Assembly: GCA_021298235.1 (NCBI GenBank)
Contig: JAJTDX010000005.1
Coordinates: 1 to 37,688, forward strand
Length of the DNA: 37,688 bases
DNA from: Cryomorphaceae bacterium
GTDB taxonomy: Bacteria; Bacteroidota; Bacteroidia; Flavobacteriales; Crocinitomicaceae
Reading direction: 5' to 3'
Part shown: in pieces, positions 1 to 9,108 of the stretch
How positions within the stretch are numbered: the stretch's first letter is position 1
Layout: every line of letters begins with the position of its first letter
Notes under the pieces: model-generated
What the model saw: only the letters and a program-made list of their open reading frames with translations
Databases searched by the model: none
Told to the model about the DNA's origin: nothing
Made by a program: the position numbers and the translations under genes

Positions 1-1873
1 TGGTGTTTTGTCCCGGAACCAGAGGCACATTCATTTGTAAAGAACCATTGGAGCTATTGAATCCGTTTGTCTGAATACTTCGGTTGTTCACTGTAATGGT
101 TGGAGCCACAGTAGAATTGCTTGCCTGAGCCGTTAGCTGCACACTTCCTGATGTTGTCGTAGAACCGTTTATAGGACTTTGCACCGTGATCACTGGCGGT
201 ACACAATTATTGTATTGCACCACCACTGTTTTTGAATCGTTCCCACATGTATTGGTCGCGTTAATTGTGAATGTATTTGTGCCCGGAACTAGAACAACTG
301 GGCATGAAAACGAATTTCCACCATTGAGAACCACACCATTGATTGGCGCTCCGTTTTGAGTAAGCTGTAATTGTTGTGCTAATGACAGATTTGTAACTGT
401 TCCGCTCAATGTAAATGAAGCGTTTGTTACGCTTAAACCACTGCTTGTTGGGTTGCTGATGGTTAAGACTGGAGGCACGCAATTATTGTAATTTAATGTA
501 GTTACCTCTGCATCCATGCCACAAGAGTTTGTAGCTGAAATCATAAATGTATTGATGCCGGGCGCCAATGTAATTTGAGCCTGTGCTTGCTTGGTAACAG
601 CATTGAATGTCAATGAGCTGATTGTATTATCATTTTGTTTGAGAACAATCTGATCTGTCGCCAACGCGTTAGCAATAAGTGCTTTGAATGTGTAGGCAGC
701 CGATGTTACTGTACCGCCGGATGCTACGGGAGTCGTTATGGTAATAGCCGGAGCAACACAGTTTTGGAAATTAACAGTGATTGTTTCCGAGTCTGAACCG
801 CAGTTGTTTGTCGAGGTTAGAACAAAGGTGTTTAACCCAGGAAGCAGTGTCACGGAGGCCTGAAGAGAACCTGTCGTCGGGTTGAATCCAAAGTTTGTAA
901 CAGAACGGTTATTATGAACGAGTGTCATTCCTTGTGAAGACGATACATTTGTAACACTTGCAGATAACGTGAAATTAGCTGTGCTTACCGTAGTGCCAGA
1001 AGAGGAAGGGTTTACCATCGAAATAACCGGTGGAACGCAATTTTGATAGTTCACAGTAAAAGATTCTAAATCACTTCCACAGTCGTTAGCCCCAGTGATT
1101 TCAAACACGTTTGTACCCGGCGCCAGCGTAACGTTTCCAGTCAAGGAACCGGTACTTGTATTGTAAGTAACACCTGACAGCAGCTGACCATTCATTTTCA
1201 CCTTTACGTTCTGCGCATTTGAAACATTTTGTATGTTGGCAGAAAAAGTATAAGAAGCCTGAGTAACTGTAGGCACCGTTCCGCTTGGAACAACCATATT
1301 AATGCTTGGCGTCAGACATTGCTGGTAATTAACCGTAAATGTTTCGCTTACCGTACCACACGCATTGGTTGCGCTTACAACAAACACGTTTTGTCCGGGC
1401 TGCAGTGGAGCTGTGCCGCTAAGCTGCCCATTTGTCTGATTGTATGTGTAGTTGCTCCATGAACGGTTGTTGATCGTAATCGACATTCCTGAGCTTGTGA
1501 CATTTTGTGCATTCAACACAAAGGAATAAGTGGAAGAGCTGACATTGACCTCATTGCCCGATGGGGTAATTTGCGTAAGCACTGGCAGTTGACAGGTGGT
1601 GTAGCTGATACTTGTACTTACAGAGGCATTTCCACATGCGTTTACCGCAGAAAGCTCGAAGGAATTTGATCCCTGATTAAGGATAACATTGCTTTCAAAA
1701 CGATCTGTTTGCGGATTGAAAGTGAAGTTAAGATTAGGCACTCCGTTCACTTTGAATGTGAGCTCTTGTCTGTTGTCGATGTTGGTAACAGATGCCACAA
1801 TGGTGTAATTAATAGTACTCGTGCTGAAATTGGACGTCGTCGGTTGCAAGATATTAATCACAGGAGGCAGACA
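1..1873 (-). repeat. In-frame tandem repeat array, 276-279 bp units
   Basis: The leading cysteine codon of successive units falls at 1871-1873, 1592-1594, 1316-1318, 1037-1039, 758-760, 479-481 and 203-205. Spacings are therefore 279, 276, 279, 279, 279 and 276 bp, and the array runs off the left edge. Shared unit features are C-x-x-P-x-I near the start, a central V-x-x-N stretch, L-x-P-G-x-N-x-F, and N-x-C-G near the end. The units differ considerably in nucleotide sequence, so the array is old rather than recently expanded. Confidence 0.88.
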
Positions 1874-2737
1874 TCCGGTCGAAGTTAAGTTTGAGGCATT
1901 TGTGTTGGATGCATTGACATTACTTGTGGATGTTGCCTGACCTCCACCCCGGAATCGGAATTTTATGAATCCGGAAGTATAGTGATAGATGTCATTGTAT
2001 TTGCTTTTTCTGACAAATCCGTCAAAGTCATCGATACCGGTAAATGTGCTTTTATGCTCCAATCCGATGGTTACACGCGGCGCCACCTGATACCCAATTC
2101 CGAAACCAAGGCTAGGCATGACACCTACCCTGAACTGATCAGCGGTGCTTCCATCGAGAGCAGTCTCATAGTCTTGGTCCGTAAAAGTATTTAAATAGGA
2201 TTTGGACAATTGTGAGAGATCATAATCATACAGTGCCCCGGTAGAGTCATACAAGTCACCCATTGTGCGATGCCAAGACAAACCGATGCCGCCGAAAATG
2301 TAAGGATCCCATTTGGTGCGTTCCCTTAGCCTGTTGGCATGAAGGACAAGCTCCAGCGACAATTCATGCACCTCTGCCTTGAAATTATTCACCGAAAAAC
2401 CGAACGTGTCCATGTAGGGCTTTAAAACTCCGGCATAATCAGCGCCTTGATAACCCCCTAAGTTTGTAGAATCGAGCGCACGGCCATACCAGCTACCCCC
2501 CAGGTAACGCCCTCTGAGATCAAAAGAAAATACCCGTCCGTAATCATAGTTAAATGATCTACCGAGCGTAAATCCCCATCCACCGTTTGTCTTGTATTTG
2601 ACATCTGTGGTACTCCAGGTTCCTCCAAAATTTAATCCAAACGTCCACTTGGATTGTGTCTCATAGGCAACAAATTGAGCCTTTGATGTTAAAATGAAAG
2701 AGAAACAAAAAATGATAAGTGTAAATATCTGTTTCAT
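1..2737 (-). CDS. Outer-membrane beta-barrel protein with tandem Ig-like repeats (C-terminus beyond left edge)
   Basis: The reading frame is open from an ATG at 2737 to the left edge (912 codons). A signal peptide (MKQIFTLIIFCFSFILTSKA, cleaved before QF) is followed by about 265 residues rich in alternating aromatic and glycine strands (GGWGFTLGRSF, GGSWYGRAL, PYIFGGIGLSW, RVTIGLEHKS), which is the look of a porin or OmpA-type barrel. A low-complexity Thr/Ser/Asn linker then leads into at least seven repeats of about 93 residues. Each repeat starts with C-x-x-P and carries a later T/A-N-x-C-G, so a disulfide within each repeat is likely. The repeats resemble Ig-like/PKD adhesin modules and would sit outside or just under the outer membrane. 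The barrel and repeats are seen directly; the role (adhesion, or scaffold for surface proteins) is inferred. A C-terminal sorting signal, if there is one, lies outside the window. Confidence 0.85.
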   Translation of the reverse strand, partial: MKQIFTLIIFCFSFILTSKAQFVAYETQSKWTFGLNFGGTWSTTDVKYKTNGGWGFTLGRSFNYDYGRVFSFDLRGRYLGGSWYGRALDSTNLGGYQGADYAGVLKPYMDTFGFSVNNFKAEVHELSLELVLHANRLRERTKWDPYIFGGIGLSWHRTMGDLYDSTGALYDYDLSQLSKSYLNTFTDQDYETALDGSTADQFRVGVMPSLGFGIGYQVAPRVTIGLEHKSTFTGIDDFDGFVRKSKYNDIYHYTSGFIKFRFRGGGQATSTSNVNASNTNASNLTSTGCLPPVINILQPTTSNFSTSTINYTIVASVTNIDNRQELTFKVNGVPNLNFTFNPQTDRFESNVILNQGSNSFELSAVNACGNASVSTSISYTTCQLPVLTQITPSGNEVNVSSSTYSFVLNAQNVTSSGMSITINNRSWSNYTYNQTNGQLSGTAPLQPGQNVFVVSATNACGTVSETFTVNYQQCLTPSINMVVPSGTVPTVTQASYTFSANIQNVSNAQNVKVKMNGQLLSGVTYNTSTGSLTGNVTLAPGTNVFEITGANDCGSDLESFTVNYQNCVPPVISMVNPSSSGTTVSTANFTLSASVTNVSSSQGMTLVHNNRSVTNFGFNPTTGSLQASVTLLPGLNTFVLTSTNNCGSDSETITVNFQNCVAPAITITTPVASGGTVTSAAYTFKALIANALATDQIVLKQNDNTISSLTFNAVTKQAQAQITLAPGINTFMISATNSCGMDAEVTTLNYNNCVPPVLTISNPTSSGLSVTNASFTLSGTVTNLSLAQQLQLTQNGAPINGVVLNGGNSFSCPVVLVPGTNTFTINATNTCGNDSKTVVVQYNNCVPPVITVQSPINGSTTTSGSVQLTAQASNSTVAPTITVNNRSIQTNGFNSSNGSLQMNVPLVPGQNT

Positions 2738-2880
2738 GGCTACTGTTTTTTTTCGGTCTTCTCGATTACTGTGCCAAAAGCACTTTTATCGAATGACTTT
2801 GAACGAATAAAGCTAGTGATTTTCTATTCGGCTTAAACAATTATACACTAATTTTAGCCAAAAGACTGGTGTTTCAAGCA

Positions 2881-4158
2881 ATGACAAAGAGCCTTGTTAT
2901 TTTTTTGTTAATGAATGTGTGTCTCAATTTGATCCATGCACAAGAGGCCTACAACTCATGCAATAATGCATTTGATCTTTGTCCTTTGCAAACATATTCT
3001 GTAACAAATAATGGCGCCAACAAAACGTTCTGTCCAAACTGTGAGGATGATTTTACGTTTTGTTTCACTGCCAACAATACGGTGTGGTTCAAGTTTACTA
3101 CGAATACGGTTGGTGGTACTGCCAATGTTCTGTTTTCAAATCTGAATTTCGAAAATGGACCTGGGCAGGGAGAAGCACTTCAGGCTACAGCCCTGCTCGC
3201 TACAGTTCCCTGTCAGTCGGACTCTTACACGGCCGTTGGAAGCTGCGAGTCTAATGGATTAACCAACTTTTCTCTGTCGCTAACGGCATTAACTCCTAAT
3301 ACAACGTATTATATCGTGGCAAGTGGATCCATGGGGGCTTCCTCCGCAGCTGACTGCACCTTTGATTTGAGTGTTGCCGGTGACGCAGTTGACAGATCAG
3401 CCGCGGCGATTCAACTTGATAATACAGTGACTTCTATATGTCAGGGTCAGACGTTTACTGCTATAGCTTACCCACAAAACTGTCCCGATGTTACCACGTT
3501 CAATTGGTATGTAAATGGAGTTTTCGTTGCACAAACTACAGACCAGTTCCTTGAGATTAGTGAGCTGCAGGATGGGGATGTTGTATCCGTTGAAACCACA
3601 TGTTACACGCAATGTTCGGAAATTGTTACATCGGCCTCGGGACCTGTAGCAGTTTATGCATTTCCATTAGATGCCGGTTCAGATGTCTACACAGATCCCG
3701 GCGAGACAGTGCAATTGAATGCCTCCACATCTGCTACGGAATACAGTTGGACTCCAAGCTACAACATCAGTGACACGCTTTCGCTTCAGCCTTTTGTTTA
3801 TCCGGAGGAAACCACGATCTACACGATAAGCGCGACCCAAAATGGATGTACTCAATTTGATTATGTGACTGTCTTCATAAAAGACCCGCTCATTATTCCA
3901 ACTACATTTTCTCCAAACAATGACGACATCAACGACACCTGGGTGATTGGTGGCGTGGAAGAGTATCCAAATTGTTTTGTTCAGATCTTTGACCGTTGGG
4001 GACAGGAGCTCTTCCAGTCAACAGGGTACAATGACAAAAAAGCTTGGGATGGCACGTACAACGAAAAGCCCGTTTCTGAGGGTGTATATTTCTATCTGGT
4101 TAAATTGCGTGACCCGGAGAGCAAGGAGTTTAAAGGAAGTATTACGTTGATTCGATGA
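2881..4158 (+). CDS. T9SS type B cargo protein (gliding-motility-associated C-terminal domain)
   Basis: A secreted protein of 425 residues counted from the ATG at 2881. A GTG four codons upstream is possible, but the ATG gives a clean signal peptide ending LIHA before QEAYNS. The middle is cysteine-rich with beta-sandwich character. A PKD-like stretch (DAGSDVYTDPGETVQLNAS, then YTISATQNGC) comes before the last ~90 residues, which match the CHU_C / type B T9SS sorting domain: TTFSPNNDDINDTW, IFDRWGQELFQS, WDGTYNEKPVSEGVYFYL, ending SITLIR. Such proteins cross the outer membrane by the T9SS and stay on the surface or are released. The stop overlaps the start of the PorP/SprF gene, the usual arrangement for type B cargo and its dedicated partner. 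The ligand or substrate cannot be told from the sequence. Confidence 0.9.
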   Translation: MTKSLVIFLLMNVCLNLIHAQEAYNSCNNAFDLCPLQTYSVTNNGANKTFCPNCEDDFTFCFTANNTVWFKFTTNTVGGTANVLFSNLNFENGPGQGEALQATALLATVPCQSDSYTAVGSCESNGLTNFSLSLTALTPNTTYYIVASGSMGASSAADCTFDLSVAGDAVDRSAAAIQLDNTVTSICQGQTFTAIAYPQNCPDVTTFNWYVNGVFVAQTTDQFLEISELQDGDVVSVETTCYTQCSEIVTSASGPVAVYAFPLDAGSDVYTDPGETVQLNASTSATEYSWTPSYNISDTLSLQPFVYPEETTIYTISATQNGCTQFDYVTVFIKDPLIIPTTFSPNNDDINDTWVIGGVEEYPNCFVQIFDRWGQELFQSTGYNDKKAWDGTYNEKPVSEGVYFYLVKLRDPESKEFKGSITLIR

Positions 4159-5087
4159 GGTTGAGCAGGTATCTTTTAGCCCTTTTTTTGTATGCTTGTT
4201 CAAGCTCATTTGGACAGCAAATCGTACAATTCTCACAGTGGTCATTCCATCAATTTGCCTTGAATCCAGCTCATGCGGGAATCAAATCGTGTATTGATCT
4301 TCATACACTTTACCGGGCACAATGGCTTGGTTTTTCCGGGGCTCCAAAAAGCGGTGTGCTCACACTTTGTGCTCCTTTAAGGTCGAAACGTAAAGAGTTT
4401 TTAAGCGCCAGACACGGGATTGGACTTCGCTTTGAAAAAGATCAAATAGGGCAATTTAGCACCAACCGATTGAATATTGCGTACGCAGGACATTTCAATT
4501 TTTCAAGAGACAACCGCTTGTCCTTGGGGCTTTATGGCGGTGTGATACAGATGGGATATAATCCTGAGGGATCTGTAACAATTGACCCTGACCCACAGAT
4601 TTTGAGGGAGGCGAACTTTGTCTCACCTGACGCAACCTTTGGTGCCTGGTGGAATGGGAAAGATTATTATGCGGGGGTGGTCGTACAAAATCTCCTGCGC
4701 TATAAGTGGAACGATTTGGGTACAGACTCCTATTTTCGCACACATCTTCTTGTCAATGGCGGGTATCGAATAAGGATGAATGAGGCCATTTCAATTCTTC
4801 CAACGGTTTTGCTTAAGATTCCACCTAAAGCACCATGGACAGTCGATCTGAATGCGACGGTCGATATCAAAAACATGTTTGATGTTGGGTTGGGGTATCG
4901 GAATGGAGATGCCGTGATGTTCTTCGCCGGGTATAAATTCAACCATCGATTCTCCATCATGTATTCATTTGATCTGACGACATCGCCGTTGAAAAAATAC
5001 AGCAACAATTCGCATGAAATTTCCCTCAGCTTCAACGCTTGTCGAGCGGAGAAAACAGCCTCTGTCAGCTGCCCTCTTTTTGAATAA
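4155..5087 (+). CDS. PorP/SprF family T9SS outer-membrane protein
   Basis: A 310-residue protein starting within the stop codon of the type B cargo gene (4-bp overlap), so the two are almost certainly translated together. It has a signal peptide (MRLSRYLLALFLYACSSSFG, then QQ). The mature start QIVQFSQWSFHQFALNPAHA is the family signature (x-Q-F-x-Q-W/Y ... x-NPA-x-AG), and glycine/aromatic beta strands follow (GIGLRFEKDQIG, LSLGLYGGVIQMGY, VGLGYRNGDAVMFFAGYKF, FSIMYSFDLTTS). Family knowledge: PorP/SprF-like barrels act with T9SS type B cargo, as SprF does with SprB. The gene ends two bases before the convergent type A cargo gene, and no strong shared terminator is visible. Confidence 0.92.
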   Translation: MRLSRYLLALFLYACSSSFGQQIVQFSQWSFHQFALNPAHAGIKSCIDLHTLYRAQWLGFSGAPKSGVLTLCAPLRSKRKEFLSARHGIGLRFEKDQIGQFSTNRLNIAYAGHFNFSRDNRLSLGLYGGVIQMGYNPEGSVTIDPDPQILREANFVSPDATFGAWWNGKDYYAGVVVQNLLRYKWNDLGTDSYFRTHLLVNGGYRIRMNEAISILPTVLLKIPPKAPWTVDLNATVDIKNMFDVGLGYRNGDAVMFFAGYKFNHRFSIMYSFDLTTSPLKKYSNNSHEISLSFNACRAEKTASVSCPLFE

Positions 5088-5089
5088 GG

Positions 5090-6646
5090 TTATTCCAAAA
5101 TCAGGGGGAGACGTTCTTCACCGATTTGAATGAAATACAATCCAGTATCCAAAGCATGCAGATCGAGCAGTATTTTACTGCATACTTCAAACGTGTAAAT
5201 CGTTTTTCCAAAGGCATCGGTAACACTTCCATTTCCATAGAAATTCGTTTCACCAGCGACTTCGATGGTTATGGGTCCGTTTGTCGGATTTGGATAGATC
5301 TCAAAACTATTCGCGCTTTCCTCTTCCAATCCGCCAAGCATTTCAACACAAGAATGATCAATTGTTGGAAACCATGAAGCTGCTTCCATCAAGGCTGGTT
5401 GAATGGAATAGGAATCACCGGTTGTCAGAGCATAGGGGAGCAATTCAAATCCTGAGACCGGAGAACATTCGATGGAGCTCGTAGAAACACAACTTGCTTT
5501 TTGAGGCATGTCATCGACGCGCGTAACCACAAAATGTTCTGAAGTCACCAAGCTGGATTTAACCCCGTAAACAGGACCACAGAGCAATAGAGCCCTGCTG
5601 CTGTCAGCATGCGAAGCATACCCGGCAGCCCTGCCCAATGCATTCATATACTCAACTGTGGTTCCAGTTCTTGACACTCGAAAAAAGTCACTGCTAAAGA
5701 AATTTTCGAAGTAAAAAACCAGCGAGCTGTCTTTGTCAAACGTGAGTGTCCTGCGTTTTTCGGGCCCCCAAGAAGCATCACCTTGTAAAGCATCTACTTG
5801 CCAGAGAACAGTACCTGAAGTATCCACGGCTAAAATGCCATTTGATGTAATTCCCATAGTACGGAGATAAAGATTCGTTTGATCCGTAATGATGTCTGAA
5901 AACCCGGAATGAGGCTGGTTGAATTTTTTGGACCATTTCATTGTTCCTGAAGAATCTGTTTTGATCAGTATTCCTTTCCATTCTCCATTTCCAGAAGCAA
6001 CATTCTCCGTTGTATTTCCGCAGAGCACTAAATCTCCGTTGTTCAATTGTGTCAAGCTTTTCAGATCCAGAATCTCACCACCGGGATCCGCTAAATCCAC
6101 GCCCCAAACTTTATTGCCCGCCGAATCAATTTTCATAAGAAAAGAGGGCTCGCCAGGAGTTGTTTTTGCACCCACTATGAGCGCTGTAGAATCGGTAAGG
6201 ATAAGTGTTTTTCGAAGGGAAACAGGAGAGTCAATCCCGTTTTCAATAGAGCCCTTCCAGCGTTCATTGCCGTTTTTGTCAAGCATAAGCAGGGCGCCTC
6301 CGTGTAGATTGGTCATCGGATTGAGCATGCCCCCCCCGACAAGTAAGGAAGAGTCGGACCACTGAGCTATATTTTCAAATGAAAATTCGGTATTGAAGGC
6401 GGTGTAGGCTTTTTCCCAGTGATTTGTCCCACTTGAATCAGAGAAGACCACAAACCCTCCCGCGTACGGATTGGCTCCGAAATACAAAAAACTCTCTCCG
6501 CAAACGGCAAAGTGCTTGTCTGCCGTACCTAAAAAACCTCTTGCATACAGTGAGGCCGAGGCATCCCAATAGCGCGTATTGGCAGGGTCAGAAAATTGTG
6601 AAAGCCCATAAAATGAAAGCAAAAGAAAGGTCGCAAAAAGTCGCAT
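5090..6646 (-). CDS. T9SS type A sorting-domain protein with propeller-like repeats
   Basis: A 518-residue secreted protein counted from the ATG at 6646. An in-frame ATG at 6688 exists, but the 6646 start opens a signal peptide (MRLFATFLLLSFYGLSQ). The body has repeated motifs of the kind found in beta-propeller or delta-60 repeat proteins: xLxKxDSxGxxxW (MKIDSAGNKVWGVDL, LIKTDSSGTMKWSK, AVDTSGTVLWQ) alternating with LNNGDLVLCGNT-like strands. The last ~75 residues are a type A T9SS tail: FEIYPNPTNGPITIEV, then DAFGKTIYTFEV and LDTGLYFIQI. It is predicted to be exported and attached to the surface. It faces the type B cargo/PorP pair with a 2-bp gap. No catalytic motif is visible. Confidence 0.85.
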   Translation of the reverse strand: MRLFATFLLLSFYGLSQFSDPANTRYWDASASLYARGFLGTADKHFAVCGESFLYFGANPYAGGFVVFSDSSGTNHWEKAYTAFNTEFSFENIAQWSDSSLLVGGGMLNPMTNLHGGALLMLDKNGNERWKGSIENGIDSPVSLRKTLILTDSTALIVGAKTTPGEPSFLMKIDSAGNKVWGVDLADPGGEILDLKSLTQLNNGDLVLCGNTTENVASGNGEWKGILIKTDSSGTMKWSKKFNQPHSGFSDIITDQTNLYLRTMGITSNGILAVDTSGTVLWQVDALQGDASWGPEKRRTLTFDKDSSLVFYFENFFSSDFFRVSRTGTTVEYMNALGRAAGYASHADSSRALLLCGPVYGVKSSLVTSEHFVVTRVDDMPQKASCVSTSSIECSPVSGFELLPYALTTGDSYSIQPALMEAASWFPTIDHSCVEMLGGLEEESANSFEIYPNPTNGPITIEVAGETNFYGNGSVTDAFGKTIYTFEVCSKILLDLHALDTGLYFIQIGEERLPLILE

Positions 6647-6822
6647 CGCAGTAGTTGAAGTAATTATATCGGTGTAAAGATAACGCAACAGACTATGTTA
6701 GAGTTGGAGCATGGTTTTTACCCTCAATTTCAGATATTCAAAAAGCGCTGTTTATAAAGAGTTGTCAATGGTCGAAAAACGGTTGTTTTATTGAGGACAT
6801 TTGCTAAAATAGATAGTTCCTT

Positions 6823-7785
6823 ATGAAAAAAGTTCTCATCCTTCTGTGTGGTGTATTGATCGCCTCTTCGTGTGTCCCCTCCAAGAAATATAAGGAGTTA
6901 CTTGAAAAAGAGCAAAAGTGCAGTCAGGAATTGGAGTCCTATAAAAAGAGCTCACTTGATTACATGGGAAAGGCCAATGAATTGGAGACGAGGCTTGGCG
7001 TATTGAACAAAGAGGTTGATGCCTTAAAGTCGGACACTGGAAAGATCGGACATGAGTATAGAATCTTACAGATTCAATACGATAAAATGACACAACAGAA
7101 CCAGTCGTTGGAGGAATCTTTCGAACGTTTGAAACGTGCCGGCGCGAAAGAAACCGCCACACTGCAGTCGGAGTTGGAGGCGAAAAATCTTGAGCTGCAA
7201 CGAAAAGAAAATGCGCTGCTTGGGTTGGAGGCTGAATTGAAAACGAAACAAGAGCTACTCGCAGAACGCGAACAACGTGTGAATGAGCTCGAAGATGCGA
7301 TTAAACGCAAAGATGAGGCCACCCAGCAATTGAAGGCCAAGGTCGCAGCGGCGTTGCGTGGTTTTGAAAACCAAGGGTTAAGTGTGGTTCAAAAGAACGG
7401 CAAGATCTATGTCAGCATGGAGGCAAAATTACTTTTTGCTTCCGGAAGTACCGTGGTGGAAGCAAATGGTAAAAAAGCACTGATAGAATTGGCCAAAGTG
7501 CTTGAAAATGAGAAACAGCTGGAGATTATAGTTGAGGGACATACAGACACAGATAAATTGTCAAGCGCATCCCATCCGACATCTAACTGGGAATTATCTG
7601 TGTTGCGCGCCACATCTGTAGTGGATATAATGCTTACGAACTCAAAGATCAATCCGGCTCAACTGATGGCTGCCGGCCGTTCAGAATTTCATCCGGTAGA
7701 TTCGAAAGACAAGGCAAAAAACAGAAGGATCGAAATTATAATTTCTCCGGATCTCAATGAACTGTTTGAGATTATTTCAAACTAG
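6823..7785 (+). CDS. OmpA-family lipoprotein with a long coiled coil
   Basis: A 320-residue envelope protein. The N-terminus MKKVLILLCGVLIASSC is a lipoprotein signal with the lipidated Cys at 17. Residues ~22-190 form a heptad-rich, charged coiled coil (KELLEKEQKCSQELE, LQSELEAKNLELQRKE, LLAEREQRVNELED). Residues ~200-310 are an OmpA-like peptidoglycan-binding domain: LLFASGSTVVEANGKKAL, IIVEGHTDTD, a conserved W-x-LS-x-RA segment (NWELSVLRATSVVDIM), AAGRSEFHPVD and KNRRIEIII. It probably tethers the outer membrane to peptidoglycan, with the coiled coil spanning the periplasm. The gene stands alone between a divergent T9SS gene and a convergent DUF4230 gene. Confidence 0.93.
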   Translation: MKKVLILLCGVLIASSCVPSKKYKELLEKEQKCSQELESYKKSSLDYMGKANELETRLGVLNKEVDALKSDTGKIGHEYRILQIQYDKMTQQNQSLEESFERLKRAGAKETATLQSELEAKNLELQRKENALLGLEAELKTKQELLAEREQRVNELEDAIKRKDEATQQLKAKVAAALRGFENQGLSVVQKNGKIYVSMEAKLLFASGSTVVEANGKKALIELAKVLENEKQLEIIVEGHTDTDKLSSASHPTSNWELSVLRATSVVDIMLTNSKINPAQLMAAGRSEFHPVDSKDKAKNRRIEIIISPDLNELFEIISN

Positions 7786-7807
7786 GAATTAGTTAAATCA
7801 TTGAGAT

Positions 7808-8371
7808 TTACAAGAGTGATTTACTTGGTGTTGTTTTTATTTCGATAGATACAAAACCGGAGCTTCGGAGAATCTTATCCAGAAATAAAATAGCATTTTT
7901 CTCGGCCTCTGCAGTAATGTTTAGTTCTTCAACTTGTTTTTTAATCATTTTTTCGGCGTGGCGCTGATACGTATTTATTTCCTTCGAAGTAAATCCTCCT
8001 CTCAAAAATCCAACCTCTTCATCCACAAATTTGAATTCGTTCGCCGGAATATTGAATGTGATTAGCTCAACAGGAGGAATAGTTAACTTAATCTTTTTCT
8101 CCTTGGTGTTTACATCCGTAAATTGGATTTGACTTGCGTCTATACCTGCAACAACGTGTGCCTTACACATCATCATGATTCTTCGCGAGCCAATGGAATA
8201 CCATTGATTGTCTTCACCGGCAACCACTTTACGAAGGGTATATTCAGTTGTGCCAAGCTTAGACATGGATTTAACTGATTCAATAACTTTGTTTGCATTG
8301 ATCTCATCTTCCTCTTTGTTTGGTTGCGTACAGGAAGCACAGATCAATATAAAGAAAAAGATCTTTCTCAT
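7808..8371 (-). CDS. DUF4230 family lipoprotein
   Basis: A 187-residue protein with a lipoprotein-type N-terminus (MRKIFFFILICASC, Cys 14). The body matches DUF4230 features as I know them: a W-Y-S-I-G-S segment, then VVAGIDASQIQFTDV, a strand ending in a conserved proline (KLTIPPVELI), and a helical C-terminal half (AEKMIKKQVEELNITAEAEK) that closes with a strand GFVSIEIKT. The function of the family is unknown. The start overlaps the stop of the upstream DUF4230 gene by 4 bp, so the two are co-translated. One being lipid-anchored and the other helix-anchored suggests partners on facing membranes or a hetero-complex, which is inference. Confidence 0.78.
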   Translation of the reverse strand: MRKIFFFILICASCTQPNKEEDEINANKVIESVKSMSKLGTTEYTLRKVVAGEDNQWYSIGSRRIMMMCKAHVVAGIDASQIQFTDVNTKEKKIKLTIPPVELITFNIPANEFKFVDEEVGFLRGGFTSKEINTYQRHAEKMIKKQVEELNITAEAEKNAILFLDKILRSSGFVSIEIKTTPSKSLL

Positions 8372-8976
8372 GATTTGATTTGAACGTTAACGTTTTTATA
8401 ACCGATAGAATGCATAAAGTCAGTCATGATTTTTAACGCTTTCTGATCTGCTTTCTGCAATATGAAATTATTCAAGGCAAGCTTCCGCAACTTTTCAGTC
8501 GCCTCGGTTTTTACCTTCTGAGTAGCCTTGTAGTTTTTCTCCCAATAGCCCTCTGATTTGAACACCTCGATATCACTGGGGTTGATGATCGTTTCCAGTA
8601 TTTCAGCCTTAGGGATGGATACCTCACAAGATATAGAATCAGTAATCTTGATGTCCTCTTTTGTCATTTTTGAAAGGTCAGTACCCGCGTAACACTTTCC
8701 GTTAGCGATTAATATAAGGTTATCTTTTCCACCAAACCAGGATTCTGATTTGTGAGTTTTCGTCACTATTAACTCGTTCACATAGACTTGAGTGAATAAT
8801 TTTGCAACCGCCTTCACATCCTCCACTATAAGGGCAGTATCTACAAATTTTACCTCTTCCTTTTTGGTCAAATTAAAAAAATCCATTCCCGGGGGCAGAA
8901 TTTTAAAGTAACATAAACCAATATAGCCTCCTGCAACAACAGCGAGTGTAAAAACAAATTTTATTAGTAAGCGCAT
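8368..8976 (-). CDS. DUF4230 family protein with N-terminal membrane anchor
   Basis: A 202-residue protein from the ATG at 8976; an in-frame ATG at 9000 would add eight hydrophobic residues. MRLLIKFVFTLAVVAGGYIGLCYF is one membrane segment, so the rest should lie outside the cytoplasm. The body aligns by eye with the downstream DUF4230 protein: SWFGGKDNLILIANGKCYAGTDLSKM, SISCEVSIPKAEIL, a helical stretch, and a terminal YKNVNVQIKS strand. Known DUF4230 proteins are usually single genes, so two diverged copies in one overlapping operon point to duplication. There are 108 bp between this gene and the upstream lipoprotein gene. Function unknown. Confidence 0.75.
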   Translation of the reverse strand: MRLLIKFVFTLAVVAGGYIGLCYFKILPPGMDFFNLTKKEEVKFVDTALIVEDVKAVAKLFTQVYVNELIVTKTHKSESWFGGKDNLILIANGKCYAGTDLSKMTKEDIKITDSISCEVSIPKAEILETIINPSDIEVFKSEGYWEKNYKATQKVKTEATEKLRKLALNNFILQKADQKALKIMTDFMHSIGYKNVNVQIKS

Positions 8977-9108
8977 GTCAGAAAAGAATAGCAAAAACAA
9001 AATAAAGTATAACTAAAAATAGTCCTATGAAGAATATTAATTTTAGTTTTCCCACAATAGGTAATGATTTGAATTGGAAAAATAATTTGTACTTTGAAGT
9101 TATTCAAA

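Noticed and set aside
5919..6365. 148-residue plus-strand frame
   Set aside because: It lies antisense within the T9SS type A protein gene, has no signal peptide or family match, and its composition is typical of a reverse-strand shadow.
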